Assembly: GCA_049840515.1 (NCBI GenBank)
Contig: JASGKW010000016.1
Coordinates: forward strand, 1 to 64,000
From: Muricomes sp049840515
GTDB taxonomy: Bacteria; Bacillota; Clostridia; Lachnospirales; Lachnospiraceae
Direction of reading: 5' to 3'
Length of the DNA: 64,000 nt
Shown: positions 62,243 to 64,000 of the stretch, piece by piece
Position numbering within the stretch: position 1 is the first letter of the stretch
Layout of the letters: each line of letters starts with the position of its first letter
Made by a program: the position numbers and the translations under genes
The notes under the pieces: model-generated
Seen by the model: the letters and a program-made list of their open reading frames with translations, nothing else
Told to the model about the DNA's origin: nothing
Databases searched by the model: none

Positions 62243-63172
62243 GTGAAGAAATCAGTATATATTTTATTATCAGTTATAGCTGTTTCCCTGTTTTGTGCTG
62301 CATGCGGAAAGCAGCCTGAAACAGACAACGGCAAATTAAAGGTTATGGCCAGTTTTTATCCAATGTATGACTTTGCAAAAAAAGTCGGAGGCGATAAGGT
62401 TGATGTCATTAATATGGTTCCAGCAGGAACTGAGCCCCATGACTGGGAGCCTGCAGCCACAGATATCGCAGAACTGGAAGATGCAGATGTATTTATTTAC
62501 AGTGGTGCGGGAATGGAACACTGGACGAAAGACGTACTGGCATCCCTGGATAATAAGGACCTGACGGTAGTGGAAGCATCCAAAGGGATTAAGCTTGTGG
62601 AGGGCGAGGAACATGAGGATGAGGAGGATGACGCGGAAGAAGGTCCTCACTATGACCCTCATGTTTGGCTCAGCCCGCTGAATGCAAAAGTAGAAATGGA
62701 AAATATTAAAGATGCACTGGTGAAGGCTGACCCGGAAAATAAAGATTATTATACAGAAAACTATGACAAGTATGCCAAAGAGTTCGATCAGCTTGATGCA
62801 TCCTACAAAGAGGAGCTTGCAGACACAAAGGGAAAAGATATCATTGTTGCACACGAAGCATTTGGTTATCTGTGCAGTGCCTATGGACTGAATCAGGTCG
62901 GGATTGAAGGACTTTCACCTGACTCCGAGCCGGATCCTGCAAGAATGGATGAAATCATAAAATTTGCCAAAGAACATCAGGTGAAAACGATTTTCTTTGA
63001 GGAACTGGTCAGCCCTAAGGTAGCAGAGACCATTGCAGATGAGATTAAAGCAGAGACAAAAGTACTAAATCCTCTGGAGGGATTAAGTGATGAACAATTA
63101 AAGGCTGGCGAAGATTATTTTTCAGTGATGGAGAGTAACCTGAAAGAATTAAAAGAAGCTCTGAACCAGTAA
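62243..63172 (+). CDS. znuA: Zinc ABC transporter substrate-binding lipoprotein
   Basis: 309 residues from a GTG seven bases after ATGGAGGG; an ATG at 62192 is possible but lacks a site. Signal peptide with lipobox-like LFCAAC-G. The A-1/cluster 9 fold is clear: MVPAGTEPHDWEPAATDIAEL (first His), an acidic His loop GEEHEDEEDDAEEGPHYDPH typical of zinc proteins, PHVWLSPLNAK, IIVAHEAFGYL and FFEELVSPK. It captures Zn2+ outside the membrane. Confidence 0.93.
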   Translation: MKKSVYILLSVIAVSLFCAACGKQPETDNGKLKVMASFYPMYDFAKKVGGDKVDVINMVPAGTEPHDWEPAATDIAELEDADVFIYSGAGMEHWTKDVLASLDNKDLTVVEASKGIKLVEGEEHEDEEDDAEEGPHYDPHVWLSPLNAKVEMENIKDALVKADPENKDYYTENYDKYAKEFDQLDASYKEELADTKGKDIIVAHEAFGYLCSAYGLNQVGIEGLSPDSEPDPARMDEIIKFAKEHQVKTIFFEELVSPKVAETIADEIKAETKVLNPLEGLSDEQLKAGEDYFSVMESNLKELKEALNQ

Positions 63173-63187
63173 ACCGGAGGGAATCTT

Positions 63188-63853
63188 ATGGAAATCATAA
63201 ATATCAGAGGCTTGACATTTCAGTATGTAGATGCGCTGGTTTTAAAAGAAGTAAACCTGAAAATAGAGCGGGGAGAGTACGCTATTCTCACTGGAGAGAA
63301 CGGAAGTGGGAAAAGTACACTGTTAAAGCTGCTGCTGGGGGAATTAATGCCCCAGCAGGGCACCGTAGAGATTTTTGGGAAAGATATTTCCAGGGGCTTT
63401 TCAGGAATGAAAATAGGCTATGTGCCCCAAAACAGCATCAGCAGAAACCAAAGTTTTCCAGCCACGGTGGAGGAAATTATGCAGACCGGCATGTACCAGC
63501 CCTTAGGAAAGAGAAATAGATTCGGGAAAAAAAGCTGGGAACAGATTTTGGAGATGCTGGCAGAGCTGGAAATGGAAAAATTCTACAGGCATCGCATAGG
63601 GGAGCTGTCAGGCGGGCAGCAACAGAGGGTTATGCTTGCCCGGGCACTGATCAGTAACCCGGAGCTTCTGGTATTGGATGAGCCGACATCGGGCATGGAC
63701 ACCATGTCCCTGAAGTCGCTGTGTGCCGTTTTAGAAAAGAGAAATCGTGAGCAGGGGCTTACGATTCTTATGGTTACACACGGCAATACAAAAGATTTTG
63801 GCGGAGCAGGAAGATTTCTGAGAGCGCAGGAGGGAAGGGTTCTGGAACTATGA
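63188..63853 (+). CDS. znuC: Zinc ABC transporter ATP-binding protein
   Basis: 221 residues. Walker A LTGENGSGKSTLLKLLLGE, Q-loop GYVPQNS, signature LSGGQQQRVMLARAL, Walker B LLVLDEPTSGMD and switch His VTHG are intact. It powers the transporter. CCGGAGGG is upstream; the stop overlaps the permease start as ATGA. Confidence 0.95.
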   Translation: MEIINIRGLTFQYVDALVLKEVNLKIERGEYAILTGENGSGKSTLLKLLLGELMPQQGTVEIFGKDISRGFSGMKIGYVPQNSISRNQSFPATVEEIMQTGMYQPLGKRNRFGKKSWEQILEMLAELEMEKFYRHRIGELSGGQQQRVMLARALISNPELLVLDEPTSGMDTMSLKSLCAVLEKRNREQGLTILMVTHGNTKDFGGAGRFLRAQEGRVLEL

Positions 63854-64000
63854 ATATTTTACAATATGGATTTATGCAGAGAGCATTTCTGGTAGGTATT
63901 TTGCTGGCGATAATCACCCCCTGCATTGGCATTACAATTGTACTGAAACGGATGTCTATGATAGGAGATGCACTTTCTCACGCCTCTTTGGCAGGTGTGG
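63850..64000 (+). CDS. znuB: Zinc ABC transporter permease, N-terminal part (cut by window edge)
   Basis: The first 50 residues (MNILQYGFMQRAFLVGILLA, then VLKRMSMIGDALSHASLAGV) match the ABC-3 permease family, whose conserved GDALSHA stretch is visible. The ATG overlaps the znuC stop. The rest lies beyond the window. Confidence 0.9.
   Translation, partial: MNILQYGFMQRAFLVGILLAIITPCIGITIVLKRMSMIGDALSHASLAGV

Overview
The window reads as chromosomal DNA of a spore-forming, anaerobic, low-to-mid GC Firmicute, most likely a gut Lachnospiraceae; the genus cannot be fixed from the sequence alone. Pointers are a six-subunit Rnf complex followed by NusG-domain-II and Gx-transporter genes, an alpha/beta-type SASP, a GerW/YtfJ protein, a YlbJ-like protein, the scpA-scpB-dacF block, the FAD oxidoreductase-cmk-ispH-rpsA block, and hisZGDB followed by a HisF-like/HisI/HisE fusion. 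Almost everything is on the + strand; only the MerR fragment at the left edge, rpmB and the ylbJ-like gene are on the - strand. No rRNA, tRNA, CRISPR array or prophage was seen.

Layout. 0-2.3 kb: a MerR regulator (cut by the window edge) divergent from an aldo/keto reductase, with a 19-bp-spacer MerR-type promoter between them. An IS481-like element sits exactly at the reductase start codon, flanked by a 25-26 bp direct repeat. 2.4-5.7 kb: flavodoxin, a lone chemotaxis receptor and a 5'-truncated D-Ala-D-Ala carboxypeptidase. 5.8-10.1 kb: deoC, metallophosphoesterase, scpA, scpB, dacF. 10.2-12.2 kb: 2-isopropylmalate synthase carrying a C-terminal AraC-type DNA-binding domain, the most unusual protein here. 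12.3-21.7 kb: frameshifted aminopeptidase P, a PAS/GGDEF/HD-GYP protein, RpiR regulator, BaiN-like flavoprotein, cmk, ispH, rpsA. 21.9-29.6 kb: rnfCDGEAB, NusG-II protein, Gx transporter, ruvAB. 29.7-37.5 kb: zapA, U32 peptidase, FtsW-type protein with its penicillin-binding protein, DUF2953 protein, gerW, a 44-residue membrane protein. 37.5-50.5 kb: rpmB, Asp23/DAK2 pair, recG, SASP, rsmD, coaD, coiled-coil protein, ylbJ-like, pepD, M23 peptidase, RsmF-like, RsuA-like, HAD. 50.5-54.7 kb: four consecutive genes (YgiQ-like, SDR, RluA-like, RecU) all broken by indels. 54.7-61.2 kb: histidine operon from a near-consensus promoter, GNAT, small membrane protein. 61.3-64 kb: Fur/Zur-type regulator with a 7-1-7 operator, a small Cys-containing membrane protein and znuACB (znuB cut by the window edge).

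Two genome-wide signals stand out. One is a family of intergenic stem-loops with arms close to AACAGTTCAG / CTGAACTGTT, seen at five places mostly just after stop codons. The other is a set of single-base indels, many in A or G runs, that break at least eight genes and once compensate each other inside the DUF2953 gene; the density at 50.5-54.7 kb suggests poor local sequence quality rather than selection. No gene-free stretch exceeds 300 bases.
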